Below, piece by piece: positions 8,440 to 16,700 of a DNA stretch of 33,890 nucleotides. A model generated the notes under the pieces. That model was not told where the DNA came from. It did no database searches and worked only from the letters and a program-made list of their open reading frames with translations. Position numbers and translations under genes: made by a program. The stretch is from positions 1 through 33,890 of IMG/VR virus record IMGVR_UViG_3300042860_003287, one strand, 5' to 3'. Each line of letters begins with the position of its first letter. Position 1 is the first letter of the stretch. This DNA is from a virus.

Positions 8440-8865
8440 ATGATCCATTCTCAGAACGATAAGGTTGTCGGCTCCGTCCCCGCGGCCGTCGGCACCAGCG
8501 CAGTGACCCTGACGATCGACACCCTCGGCTACGACCACGCGAGCGTGGACGTGCTGCGGGCGAGCAACGCCTCGACGGTGTTCGCCAGCGTGCTGAAGGT
8601 CGAAGAGTCGGATGACAACTCGTCCTACTCGAACGTGTCGGGCCTCGTCGGCGGCACCGACTTCACGATTCCGGCTGTGTCCGACACCGCGTCGGCCGCC
8701 ATCGTGAAGCTCGATATCGACACCAAGGCGAAGAAGCGTTACCTCAAGGTCACGGCGACCCCCGCGGTCAGCGTGAACACCGTGGTGTCGGCTCGTCTGT
8801 CGCGTGGCGAAGAGGCTCCGGTGACGGCGGCTGACGCTGGCGTCATCGGCTGGGTCAAGGGCTGA
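8440..8865 (+). CDS. Probable capsid decoration or head-stabilising protein
   Basis: A 141-residue, beta-rich protein with Ser/Thr/Val-rich strands and a pattern (TLGYDHASVDVL, then a KVEESDDNSSYSNV segment) seen in small structural proteins encoded directly after HK97-type capsid genes. No signal peptide, cysteine or enzyme motif. A strong AGAAGGAG ribosome binding site lies at 8421-8428. Position and composition point to a surface-bound decoration protein, but no family is recognised with certainty. It is followed by a hairpin array and a glycosyltransferase gene, making its Ser/Thr-rich surface a possible sugar acceptor (inference). Confidence 0.6.
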   Translation: MIHSQNDKVVGSVPAAVGTSAVTLTIDTLGYDHASVDVLRASNASTVFASVLKVEESDDNSSYSNVSGLVGGTDFTIPAVSDTASAAIVKLDIDTKAKKRYLKVTATPAVSVNTVVSARLSRGEEAPVTAADAGVIGWVKG

Positions 8866-8867
8866 TT

Positions 8868-8936
8868 CCCGAACTGCGGGACGGCCATGATGGCCGACAA
8901 AGGCGCATGGATGCGCGCCCGCTCCACACACGGAGC
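8868..8936 (+). promoter_or_regulatory. Four tandem hairpins; the last sequesters the glycosyltransferase ribosome binding site
   Basis: The 76-base gap is almost filled by inverted repeats: CCCG/CGGG (8868-8880), CGGCCA-TGA-TGGCCG (8882-8896), GCGCA-TGGA-TGCGC (8903-8916) and GCTCC-ACACAC-GGAGC (8921-8936). The last stem pairs the GGAG (8932-8935) that serves the ATG at 8942. No T-tract follows, so a classical terminator is unlikely; attenuation of translation, mRNA processing or protection of the upstream 3' end fits better. Confidence 0.55.
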
Positions 8937-8941
8937 GATCC

Positions 8942-9670
8942 ATGCTGATCAGAGTCGGTAACGTCGAAGCGGAAATCAAAGTCGCGGCGGTGATGAGCAC
9001 CCCGCGGCTTGGATTTACCGACAATTTCTTCTGTGTCTCGTCGGCACTGGCCCCGCATGGCATCAGTCCCATCAAGGTGACGGGTGCCTTCTGGGGCCAG
9101 TGCCTTCAGCGAGCGATGGAGCAGGTCGTCGACACGCACGACGTGATCCTGACCATCGACTACGACACGGTCTTCAGTGCGAAGACGGTCGAGGCGCTCC
9201 TTGCACTGCTCCTGCACTCTGGCTACGACGCCATCGCTCCGCTTCAGACGAAGCGGGAGGCGAACGCGGTGATGTTCGCCCTGGCCGGCAGTGACGTTGA
9301 CCAGAAGACGACGGTGGACGGCGACTTCTTCAACAAGGTCGTGCAGCCCGTGGAGACGGCCCACTTCGGCCTGACATTCCTGCGGACCTCGGGCCTCAAG
9401 AAGATGAAGAAGCCCTGGTTCCTCGCCAAGGCGAACGACCAGGGAGAGTGGACGGGGGGCCATACCGACGAGGACATCTCGTTCTGGAAGTCGTGGGCCG
9501 CCTGCGGCAACAAGCTGGGCCTCGCCACGCATGTCAGCGTCGGCCACGCCGAACTGATGGTCACATGGCCCTCGAGGACGGCCGACGGCGGCAAGGTGCA
9601 GCAGCACACGACGGAATACTGGACGAACGGCCAGAAGGCACCGGAAAGCGCCTGGGGGCACGTTCATTGA
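8942..9670 (+). CDS. Glycosyltransferase-like protein, GT-A fold (GT2-like)
   Basis: 242 residues with a GT-A signature: beta strand HDVILTIDYDTVF carrying a D73-x-D75 metal/nucleotide-sugar motif, a FGLTFLR acceptor-side segment (142-148), TDEDISFWKSW (175-185) with candidate catalytic acids D176, E177 and D178, and a late GHAEL with H202. It has no signal or membrane segment, so it would act in the cytoplasm, probably with a nucleotide sugar. Its place between the decoration candidate and connector genes suggests it modifies a virion protein, though host surface or DNA modification cannot be excluded. GGAG at 8932-8935 is the ribosome binding site and lies in a hairpin. The stop overlaps the next TTG start. 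Confidence 0.7.
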   Translation: MLIRVGNVEAEIKVAAVMSTPRLGFTDNFFCVSSALAPHGISPIKVTGAFWGQCLQRAMEQVVDTHDVILTIDYDTVFSAKTVEALLALLLHSGYDAIAPLQTKREANAVMFALAGSDVDQKTTVDGDFFNKVVQPVETAHFGLTFLRTSGLKKMKKPWFLAKANDQGEWTGGHTDEDISFWKSWAACGNKLGLATHVSVGHAELMVTWPSRTADGGKVQQHTTEYWTNGQKAPESAWGHVH

Positions 9671-9858
9671 AAATCCGCGTGCTCCAGAATTTTGACTGCT
9701 ACGAGAAGGGGCAGGTCTTCGAGGACTGGGCGGCCGGGATGTGCGACATCCTCATCCGCCGCGGGCTGATCGAAGAGGTCGAGACCGCCGAGGCTGTCCC
9801 CGAGGCCGTCGAGCGTGCGGAAGTGGCCGTCAAGCACACACCGAAGAAGAGGCGATAA
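9667..9858 (+). CDS. Small 63-residue structural-region protein, TTG start
   Basis: Reads MKIRVLQNFDCYEKGQVFED..., with a compact N-terminal half and an acidic then Lys/Arg-rich tail (KHTPKKRR). The frame extends upstream inside the glycosyltransferase gene, but the conserved-looking opening starts at TTG 9667, whose bases overlap the preceding TGA (TTGA), and the gene ends directly against the next ATG at 9859. This tight fit supports a real translated gene. Function unknown; small proteins with this kind of opening occur next to connector genes, so a minor neck or head factor is a guess. Confidence 0.6.
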   Translation: MKIRVLQNFDCYEKGQVFEDWAAGMCDILIRRGLIEEVETAEAVPEAVERAEVAVKHTPKKRR

Positions 9859-10500
9859 ATGGATCAGATTGTCTTCGGCACGCCGCAGAGGCCGACGGCG
9901 ACGATTACGCCGTTTCGCAGCCTGCGACGCATTACGAACCCGGCCGTGGAGCCGGTCAGCCTGTCGACGGCGAAGCAGCATTGCCGGGTGGATACCGATG
10001 TGGATGACCTCTACATCCAGGGTCTCATCGCCGTGGCGAGGCAGTATGTCGAGGATGTTCTTGACATCACGATCTGCACGACCGTGTGGGAGGCCAAGTA
10101 CGACCTGTTTCCTGTCTGGGCGATCATCCTGCCCCGCCTGCCGCTTCTGGACAGGTCGATCACGGTGACCTATCGCAACGGCGACGGCACCTACGGCACG
10201 CTCTTGAGCGCGAACGGCGACTTTCAGGTCGACGCCAGCGTCCTGCCTGGGCGGATTTACCCGCAGTGGGCCAGAGCTTGGCCCGCGACCCGCGGCGACG
10301 AAAATTCAGTCACGGTGCGGTATTCGGCGGGCTACGGCGACGACGGGCAGAGCGCGCCGCCCGTGGTCAAGCACTTGATTTGCCTGCTCGTGGCCCACTG
10401 GTTCGACACGAGGCAGCCGGCGGTCACGGGGGCACCCGTTTCTGTGCCGCAGACGTTCGATACGCTCCTGGCCGCGGCCAGCATGGGGGTTTACCGATGA
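9859..10500 (+). CDS. Head-tail connector, gp6-like (phiE125 gp8 type)
   Basis: Forms the ring under the portal that begins the neck. The N-terminal helical region has the family pattern EPVSLSTAKQHCRVDTDVDD followed by LIAVARQYVEDVL; a beta-rich middle follows (LPRLPLLDRSITVTY) and then VRYSAGYGD and a C-terminal helix VVKHLICLLVAHWFDTR. 213 residues is normal. ATG 9859 begins immediately after the previous stop, and the end overlaps the next gene by an ATGA junction. Confidence 0.85.
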   Translation: MDQIVFGTPQRPTATITPFRSLRRITNPAVEPVSLSTAKQHCRVDTDVDDLYIQGLIAVARQYVEDVLDITICTTVWEAKYDLFPVWAIILPRLPLLDRSITVTYRNGDGTYGTLLSANGDFQVDASVLPGRIYPQWARAWPATRGDENSVTVRYSAGYGDDGQSAPPVVKHLICLLVAHWFDTRQPAVTGAPVSVPQTFDTLLAAASMGVYR

Positions 10501-10826
10501 CCGTCAAGGCCCGCATCGACATCGACGCCGTCTACCACGACTCGAGTGACACTTCGCTCACGATCGGCTCGCTGTCCGAGCACATTTCCCCGTCGCTGAC
10601 GAGCGCTCAGACGATCAACGGCAGCGTCGGCACAGCCGCCGTTCAGATCGTCGGGGCGACGCCGCTCTCGACGCTGGTGGTCAAGAACACGGGCACGAGC
10701 GTCCTGCGGCTGGCTGGCAGCTTCAACGTGGCCGCCGGCCGCGTGGCCGTGCTGCCAGTTACAACGACGATCACAGTCTCTGCGCCGTCCGGCACGGGTT
10801 CGTACACCGCCCTCTGGATGGGGTGA
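10497..10826 (+). CDS. Small beta-rich protein of the neck region
   Basis: 109 residues starting at ATG 10497 (ATGA overlap with the connector gene). Composition is Ser/Thr/Val-rich with alternating strands and no cysteine, signal or catalytic motif. A longer in-frame extension upstream lies inside the connector gene and is rejected. I recognise no family. Its conserved place between the gp6-like and head-tail joining genes suggests a virion component, perhaps a minor decoration or neck protein. Confidence 0.6.
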   Translation: MTVKARIDIDAVYHDSSDTSLTIGSLSEHISPSLTSAQTINGSVGTAAVQIVGATPLSTLVVKNTGTSVLRLAGSFNVAAGRVAVLPVTTTITVSAPSGTGSYTALWMG

Positions 10827-10828
10827 CC

Positions 10829-11149
10829 ATGATCAATTCGGGCACGATGCGCGAGCGGGTCACGATCCAGAAGCCCGTGGAGCAGCAGAGTTCCTTCGGC
10901 GAGACGACGCTGACCTGGGTGGACGAGGCCACAGTCTACGCCAGCATCATGGGCGTTAGGGCCAGCGACTACTTCGCCGCCCAGCAGGCCGGCGCGATCG
11001 TGACGCACCGCGTTCGGATCAGGTTCTTCCCCGGCCTAAATCACCAGCACCGGCTTCTCTGGAGGGGCCGTGTGATGGAGATTTCTAGCGTCCTTGAGCG
11101 AGAGACCCGCTCGATCCATGAGATACTGGCGAGGGAGGACGCGACATGA
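10829..11149 (+). CDS. Head-tail joining protein (Phage_H_T_join / SPP1 gp16-like)
   Basis: 106 residues with the family opening MRERVTIQKPVEQQSSFGE, then a W-containing strand and GVRASDYFAAQQAGAIVTHRVRIRF and LWRGRVMEISSV, the standard pattern of head-closure or stopper proteins that seal the connector and join the tail. A GTG at 10823 overlaps the previous stop and would add two residues; ATG 10829 is preferred, but the choice is not decisive. The end overlaps the next ATG by an ATGA junction. Confidence 0.85.
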   Translation: MINSGTMRERVTIQKPVEQQSSFGETTLTWVDEATVYASIMGVRASDYFAAQQAGAIVTHRVRIRFFPGLNHQHRLLWRGRVMEISSVLERETRSIHEILAREDAT

Positions 11150-11883
11150 TTACGCAGGGCTACGGGACTCCGAGATCGATTGGCGGCAGCACCGGCAAGT
11201 CGCTGGCCGAGGGGTTCGTGTCGGTCAGGATGGAGGGTGTCCGTGAATTGGCCGAGAGGCTCCAGAAGCTCGCCGCAGAGGTGGGCGAGCCAAAGGCGCT
11301 CGAGCAGGCCGTCAGAAAGGCCAGCAGCCACATAAAGCGAAGCTATCAGTCGAAGGTCGGCAACGTCACCGGCAACCTCGCGAGATCGACAAGGATCGAA
11401 ACCAAAGTCTACGATGCGGCAACTGTGGCGATTGTGGGACCGTACCAGTCTGGAACGGGCCGCAGCACTGACAAGCAGGCTTCGGGCAACCACGCTTGGC
11501 TGAAGGAGTTCGGGTCCGGCCCGCGCAGGCCGGGGACCAAGGGCCGCCGCACCTACGTCAACGTCCACCAGATGATCAACGGCAAGATGCGACGCCACTC
11601 GTCGGCGAATGACCAGCAGTTCGCCAATATGTCGAGGGGCTACTACTTTTTGATGGGCAGCCGCGACGAAGAGACGCGGCAGGCCCGCCAAGGCATCGGC
11701 TACCCCCACGATTTCGGCTACTCCAACGGCAGGCAGCATCCGATCACCCTCCACCCAGGCGACACCTACGCTCCGATGCCAGCCAGCCACGCGATGGAGC
11801 GGTCCATCGCCGAAACCAAGGACGCTGTACTGAATACGCTCAAGGCAGCAATCCAGAACTCGCTTGACAGGCTCAGTAAGTGA
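11146..11883 (+). CDS. Neck/tail-completion protein, HK97 gp10-like
   Basis: 245 residues. A helical segment GVRELAERLQKLAAEVG with a following K/R-rich stretch (VRKASSHIKRSYQSK) and GNLARSTRIET match the HK97 gp10 family, which caps the tail or forms the neck. The middle is longer than usual: an insertion with GSGPRRPGTKGRR and a Tyr/His-rich part precede the PASHAMERSIAET end, which retains the family's alpha-helical close. It is joined to both neighbours by 4-base overlaps. Confidence 0.75.
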   Translation: MITQGYGTPRSIGGSTGKSLAEGFVSVRMEGVRELAERLQKLAAEVGEPKALEQAVRKASSHIKRSYQSKVGNVTGNLARSTRIETKVYDAATVAIVGPYQSGTGRSTDKQASGNHAWLKEFGSGPRRPGTKGRRTYVNVHQMINGKMRRHSSANDQQFANMSRGYYFLMGSRDEETRQARQGIGYPHDFGYSNGRQHPITLHPGDTYAPMPASHAMERSIAETKDAVLNTLKAAIQNSLDRLSK

Positions 11884-12305
11884 TCATCTCCCCAGAAAAA
11901 CACGTTTTCCAGAGGCTCATCACCTCGCCGGAGGTGGCGAGGCTGGTCGGTTTTCAGGTCTACCCGATCGCGGTGCCGAAAAACGCCGTCCTGCCGTTCT
12001 GCATCTACAAGCGGAATAACATCACCCGCGAGGCCCATCTCGCAGGCCCGATGTACCAGCCGATCGTGCATCTCCAGATCGCCTCCTGGGCACTCTACTA
12101 CGACGTTGCCCGCGAGCTTGCCGACGAGGTGCGTCTCGCTTTGGATGGACGCACTGGCACCCTCGCGGGCGTTACAATAAGTGATATACGGCTCGTGTCG
12201 GAGACAGATGACTATCTGGACCCGGCAGCCGTGGGAGCCCAGCTCCCGCCCGCATACGAGGTTCGACAACTGTTTCAGATTCGGTGGTCCGAAGCTACCG
12301 AATAA
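11880..12305 (+). CDS. Tail terminator/completion protein, DUF3168-like
   Basis: 141 residues with the pattern of tail-terminator proteins: N-terminal helix (VFQRLITSPEVARLV), YPIAVPKNAVLPFCIY, a VHLQIASWALYYDVARELADEVRLAL helix-strand block and a C-terminal strand FQIRW. Such proteins end tail-tube growth and bind the neck. The GTG start at 11880 makes a GTGA overlap with the gp10-like gene, the usual order in this module. Confidence 0.75.
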   Translation: MIISPEKHVFQRLITSPEVARLVGFQVYPIAVPKNAVLPFCIYKRNNITREAHLAGPMYQPIVHLQIASWALYYDVARELADEVRLALDGRTGTLAGVTISDIRLVSETDDYLDPAAVGAQLPPAYEVRQLFQIRWSEATE

Positions 12306-12329
12306 GACTTTAGCGCAAGGAGGCGCACT

Positions 12330-12659
12330 ATGGCCGGTGTTGCTGCGATGGGCGTGACGATGACCTACAGCGGTCAGACGCTGGTGATTACGAGCTTCAA
12401 TGTCAACGACCAGATCGACAACGCCGATGGTTCGCATCTCGGCATCCCCCCTGGCGGGCGTCGGGAGTACGTCCCCACGTTCGTGCAGCGGGAAATCTCC
12501 TGCGACTACATCGCCACGACCGTCATCACGATTCAGTCCGCGGCGATCAGCATCGCCGGCCCGGTTAGCTTCACCGGCAACGCCACCCTCACGGCGTCGA
12601 CCGTGGGCGGCACCGTCGGCGATCTCATCAAGGGCAACGCGACTTGGCGGGTCGCCTAA
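12330..12659 (+). CDS. Tail-tube-like protein A
   Basis: 109 residues, beta-rich, no cysteine cluster. It follows the tail terminator gene and has a strong ribosome binding site AAGGAGG upstream, consistent with abundant product. By eye it aligns with the next protein: both open MAG..A.G.T, share a middle strand (EISCDYIATT versus TITVDFLTSN) and end G.LI/VKG/RGN/S. Tail-tube or tube-like minor protein is the best reading from order and fold pattern; which of the pair is the main tube is unclear. Confidence 0.6.
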   Translation: MAGVAAMGVTMTYSGQTLVITSFNVNDQIDNADGSHLGIPPGGRREYVPTFVQREISCDYIATTVITIQSAAISIAGPVSFTGNATLTASTVGGTVGDLIKGNATWRVA

Positions 12660-12679
12660 CGCCCTGGAGGTGACCCGAC

Positions 12680-13045
12680 ATGGCCGGGGCCACCGCACAC
12701 GGCGCGACCTTTTCGTTCCTGAACTTCAGCGGGTCGCTGGTCGGCATCTCTGTGGAGATGCCGACTGCGGAGGTCGTCAACATGACCTCTGCCAACGACG
12801 TGCTGGGCAGCATGGTTGCGGTGCCGACCGGGGAGTGGTCCGGCGGCACCATAACCGTCGACTTCCTGACATCGAATGTCGACCCGCAGTTGCTCGTCAG
12901 GAGGGTCGGCCAGCTCACGTTCTCGTCGAGGGGCTACAGCATCAGCCGGCGAGTGGTCTGCGAGTCCGCGTCTGTAGGCGCGCAGGCGGGCGAGCTGGTG
13001 CGAGGCTCGCTCAAGTTCTTGATGACTGATTACCAAGCAGCATAG
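12680..13045 (+). CDS. Tail-tube-like protein B
   Basis: 121 residues, beta-rich, preceded by GGAGGTGA (12666-12673), an excellent ribosome binding site. The strand pattern SGGTITVDFLTSN and RGSLKFLM fits small siphovirus tail-tube proteins, and it lies directly before the chaperone genes, the classic place of the major tail protein. It looks like a diverged tandem copy of the preceding gene. I favour this one as the main tube protein because of its position and ribosome binding site, with modest certainty. Confidence 0.65.
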   Translation: MAGATAHGATFSFLNFSGSLVGISVEMPTAEVVNMTSANDVLGSMVAVPTGEWSGGTITVDFLTSNVDPQLLVRRVGQLTFSSRGYSISRRVVCESASVGAQAGELVRGSLKFLMTDYQAA

Positions 13046-13090
13046 CCGGCAAGGATGCCGCGCCACACCGTTACTGGGAGCAGAGCAGAC

Positions 13091-13462
13091 ATGGCACTTG
13101 ATCGAAAGAGCATCCTGGCCGCCGACGACGTTCGCAAGGAGAAGGTCGCCGTCCCCGAGTGGAAGGGCGACGTGTATCTCCGTGTGCTCACTGGCACCGA
13201 CCGCGACAGGTTCGAGGAGAGCTACGCCGACCAGAAGATGAAGGCGTTTCGCATTCGCTTCCTCCTGCTCGCTCTGTGCGACGAGGATGGAGAGCGGCTC
13301 TTCAGTGACGACGAGGCCGACATTCTCGGCAAGAAGTCTTCGGTTGTGATCAACCGTCTCTTCGAGGCCGGCTGGAAGCTGAATGCCTTCACGCAGGAGG
13401 CAGTGGATGCCCTGGGGGAAGATTCCGAAACCGCCCAGAGCGGAGGTTCTACTTCCGCCTAG
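13091..13462 (+). CDS. Tail assembly chaperone, G-type
   Basis: 123 residues beginning MALDRKSILAADD, then VPEWKGDVYLRVLTGTDRDRFEE, the typical siphovirus tail-chaperone core, and an acidic C-terminus. It should coat the tape measure and recruit tube subunits. ATG 13091 has GGGAG ten bases upstream; an ATG at 13055 is rejected because the conserved opening and binding site favour 13091. Near the end, reading frame -1 is open and continues into the T-type gene (see the frameshift entry), so a minority product of about 215 residues is expected. Confidence 0.8.
   Translation: MALDRKSILAADDVRKEKVAVPEWKGDVYLRVLTGTDRDRFEESYADQKMKAFRIRFLLLALCDEDGERLFSDDEADILGKKSSVVINRLFEAGWKLNAFTQEAVDALGEDSETAQSGGSTSA
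13414..13420 (+). other. Candidate -1 ribosomal frameshift site between chaperones G and T
   Basis: Zero-frame codons CTG GGG GAA include a run of five G (13414-13418). Slipping one base back on GGG re-pairs perfectly and continues as GGA AGA TTC..., giving GRFRNRPERRFYFRLAATLG and then the T-type ORF without a stop. The A-site repairing is imperfect, so the exact heptamer is uncertain, but the gene pair, the -1 direction and the open overlap match the lambda G/GT arrangement. Confidence 0.6.
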
Positions 13463-13476
13463 CGGCGACGCTGGGG

Positions 13477-13737
13477 ATGAGCGTCAAGCGTCTGTTGCAG
13501 GAGGTTGACAGCGCGGAGATCGCCGAATGGTACGCATTTGATCAGAGGTGGCCGCTGCCTGACCCGTGGGGGCAAACGGCCAGACTGTGCAGGGTGATCA
13601 TGGCCTCGTCTGGGAACTACAAGAAGCATGACCTCCCAGACGAGGCTGCGTTCATCCCGAGCGTGATCAAGCCGGAGCAGACGAACGATCAGATCATGGC
13701 CGAGCTGATGAAGTTGAACACGCCAATTCAGGGATGA
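13477..13737 (+). CDS. Tail assembly chaperone, T-type (frameshift-extended part)
   Basis: 86 codons from ATG 13477 (MSVKRLLQEVDSAEIAEWYAFDQRWPLPDPW...), the usual T-domain with LL.E...AEW.AF. It lies in frame -1 relative to the G-type gene. The frame is open upstream of the ATG and encodes RFYFRLAATLG, which belongs to the family core, and the ATG has no ribosome binding site. It is therefore most likely expressed only as a G-T fusion of about 215 residues made by -1 frameshifting. It ends four bases before the tape measure start. Confidence 0.75.
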   Translation: MSVKRLLQEVDSAEIAEWYAFDQRWPLPDPWGQTARLCRVIMASSGNYKKHDLPDEAAFIPSVIKPEQTNDQIMAELMKLNTPIQG

Positions 13738-13741
13738 ATCG

Positions 13742-16700
13742 ATGGCAAACGGCTACCTCGGCAAGATCAGTGCAGTTGTCTCGGCGAGCACGGGAGACTT
13801 CGACAGCAAGCTGGCGAAGTCTGCGAAAGAAGTCGCCAACTTCGCCAGCCGGGTGCAGGGCAACCTGACATCGGCGTCCACTCAGGCTGCTAGGGCTCTG
13901 GAGGGTATCTACACGCCCCTCCAGAAAGTCGAGCGGTCTCTGCGGGCCGCCGAGTCGATGAAGCTATCGTTCAAGGGCTTCAAGGGTCTCATCGGAGACG
14001 TGGACGCCCTTCAGCGGCGGCTGCAAGGTCTCAACGAGCGACAGATCGACATCGTCCTGAAGACGAGCGGAATGAAGAGCATCACGGAATTCCGCGATGC
14101 CATCAACGGCCTTACGTCGAAGGACGTGGAGATCATCACCCGCGTCGGCGGCCTGGAGAAGATCAACGAGCTTCGTGAGCAGATCAGGTCGTCGCCCGCT
14201 GTTATGAAGGTGGCGGCGGATGTCGAATCGGCCAAAGATCGGATTCAGGCGCTGAAGCAGGAGATCAAGTCCGCGGCCGACAGCGGTGGCAAGGTTACCG
14301 TCCCCGTCGATGACGCCGCGGTGCAGAAGCTCGAGGGGCGGCTTGCCAAGGCTACGGCGGCCTTGAAGAGGTTGCAGGATCAGGCCGCAGCCGGCGGCGG
14401 CGGTTCGCGCGAACTCGACGCGATCAACGAACAACTTGATGCGCTGAACAGCAAGCGGGCATCCCTTGAGGCGAAGGCCATTCGCGTTCGCGGTGATGAA
14501 CGAGAGCTTCAAAAGGTCCGCGCGGTGATCGACGGCATCTCGGAGGAGATCGATTCGCTTGAAAAGAAGCAGGCCAGGGTCGCCAAGATCAGTGTATCGA
14601 CAGACGAGTTCAAGGCACAGATCGCCGAGGCGCAGGACAGGGTCGACAGGCTGACGGCCGCTCTGGAGAAGGCCAAGGCCAGCGGGCGCGTCGTCGACAT
14701 CAAGGCGAAGTACGACGAGCTGACAGAGGCAGAAAGCACGCTCGGCAAGCTGAATCGCCAACTTGGCAAAAAGGTCACCGCTGAGTTCGGCGTGAACGTC
14801 GACATTCAGACGCTTGACGATGTCGCCAAGAAGGCCGAGGCCGCGGGGGCGGTACTCGGCAAACTGCCTCGCGTCATGGAAGAGCTTGGCCGCTCTGACC
14901 TGACGGCCGCGACGACGAAGATGCGGCAGATGGTGTCTCAGTCGGAGGAGCTGTCAAAGCCTATCGCGGCAGCCACGCAGCAGTTCGGTACGCTGACCAG
15001 AGAGGTTCAGGCTGGTTTCCTGCCTGCGCTCTCAAGCGTGCAAAACGATCTTGAGTCGCTGGCAAGACTGATCGATGACGGCGTCGCTCCCGCCAAGGCA
15101 ATTGAGGCCACGTTCGTCGGCATAAAGCAGGATGTCGATCAGGTCGTGGCGTCGGTCTCGCGATTGGCCGAGGCGTCGGCGAAGGTCGGGAAGATCAAGA
15201 CCGGCAGGGAGCTTTTCTTTGACCAGCCCGGGCTGTCCGAGTCTTTGGACCGCGGAGCGGCTATCGGCGACAAAGCAGCGGCGCTGCCGGCCTCGGCGAT
15301 TCAGGCAAACCCGAGGATTGTCGAGTCGCTCGTGGAGGTCAACAGGCTTTCGCAGGAGGCCACGGTTCGGTACGCGAAGCTGCAAGCAGTGATTGCTGAT
15401 AGCCTCCCGACGGGGCCAGCGCAACTGTCGCTTGATCTTGTTATCAAGAAGCTCGGCGAGGCTCAGGAGGTCGCGGAAAAAGAAATCAGGGTCACCATTG
15501 ACACCGCCGAGGCGCAGAGAAAGGCTGACGAGATCACGGCGAAGATCACGTCAATGCGCGAGCGCGCCGCCTTCGTCATCACCGGCCGTCCGCAGAACAT
15601 GGAGCAGGCAGACGGCCGCCGAGGGCAGCTAGAAGGCGACATCGTCGGCCTAGACCGCGCACAGCGTCAGAACTACAAGCCGCTCCTAGAAGACGCGGCA
15701 ATGGCGCGACAATTGGGCGACTTGGACAAGTACAACGACGTTCTTGACCAGATCGCATTCAAGGTCGCCCAGGACAAGAAGTTCAACCTCACTACCGCAG
15801 ACGCCAAGAAGAAGACGGATGACCTGAAGGCCAGCATCGACGCCCTCAAGGAGTCCGCCGCGTTCCAGTTCACGGGACTGCCGCAGAACAGGGCGCAGGC
15901 CGAGGGCGAGCTGCGTAGCACCATCGCCAGAGCCGGCAGCCTCGACCCCGCCGCCTTGGCGAGGGTGACGACCGCCAAGGACGCGGCCATCGCGGGGCTT
16001 GGTAACGCGGACTTCGGCGCGCCGCTGATCAAGGTGTTCGTCGATCTCGTCGACAAGGAGTTGCAGGCGAAGAAGGCGGCAGATGACCTCAAGGCTGCGA
16101 TGGCGGCCATCGGAGACGGCGCGAATCCGAGCCAGCCCATCGATATCCTCAAGAAAAACCTTGCCGAGGCCAAGGCGGCGGTCGCGAAACTTGACGGCCC
16201 GATGAAAGCCATCGGCGAGAAGAACATCGCCAAGATCGAGACGTTCGTCGGCGCGAATGCTGGCAACGAGGCGGCTGCGAGGCTTGCCGGCCAGCGTGCG
16301 GGCCAGTTGCGGGACGCAGCGATCGCGGCGGCACCGCCGCCGAAACCGCCGAAACCGCCAGTGGACGTTCTTGGAGCAGACTTCGGCACAGCCGCTCGTG
16401 GATACGCCAACCTCCAAGCTAATGTCGTATCGCTCCAGACCAGCCTTGAAAAGCTGCCGACGCCGTTGCAGGCTCAGTTGATTCCGGCGATCAACAAGGT
16501 TCGAGACGCATTTAAGGGGCTTGGCCCATCGTCAACTGCGGCGGAGATCGATGCAGTCGCAAAGAAGGTCGCTGGCCTTGAGCGGGCGCTGACCAGAACG
16601 CAGCAGGCCGCCAAGCTCGGCGGCACGCTTGGAGACGCGCTGAACACCGCGGCGTTCACTCGCACAGAAAAGCAGATCGGATTCATCAGGGCCAAGCTGC

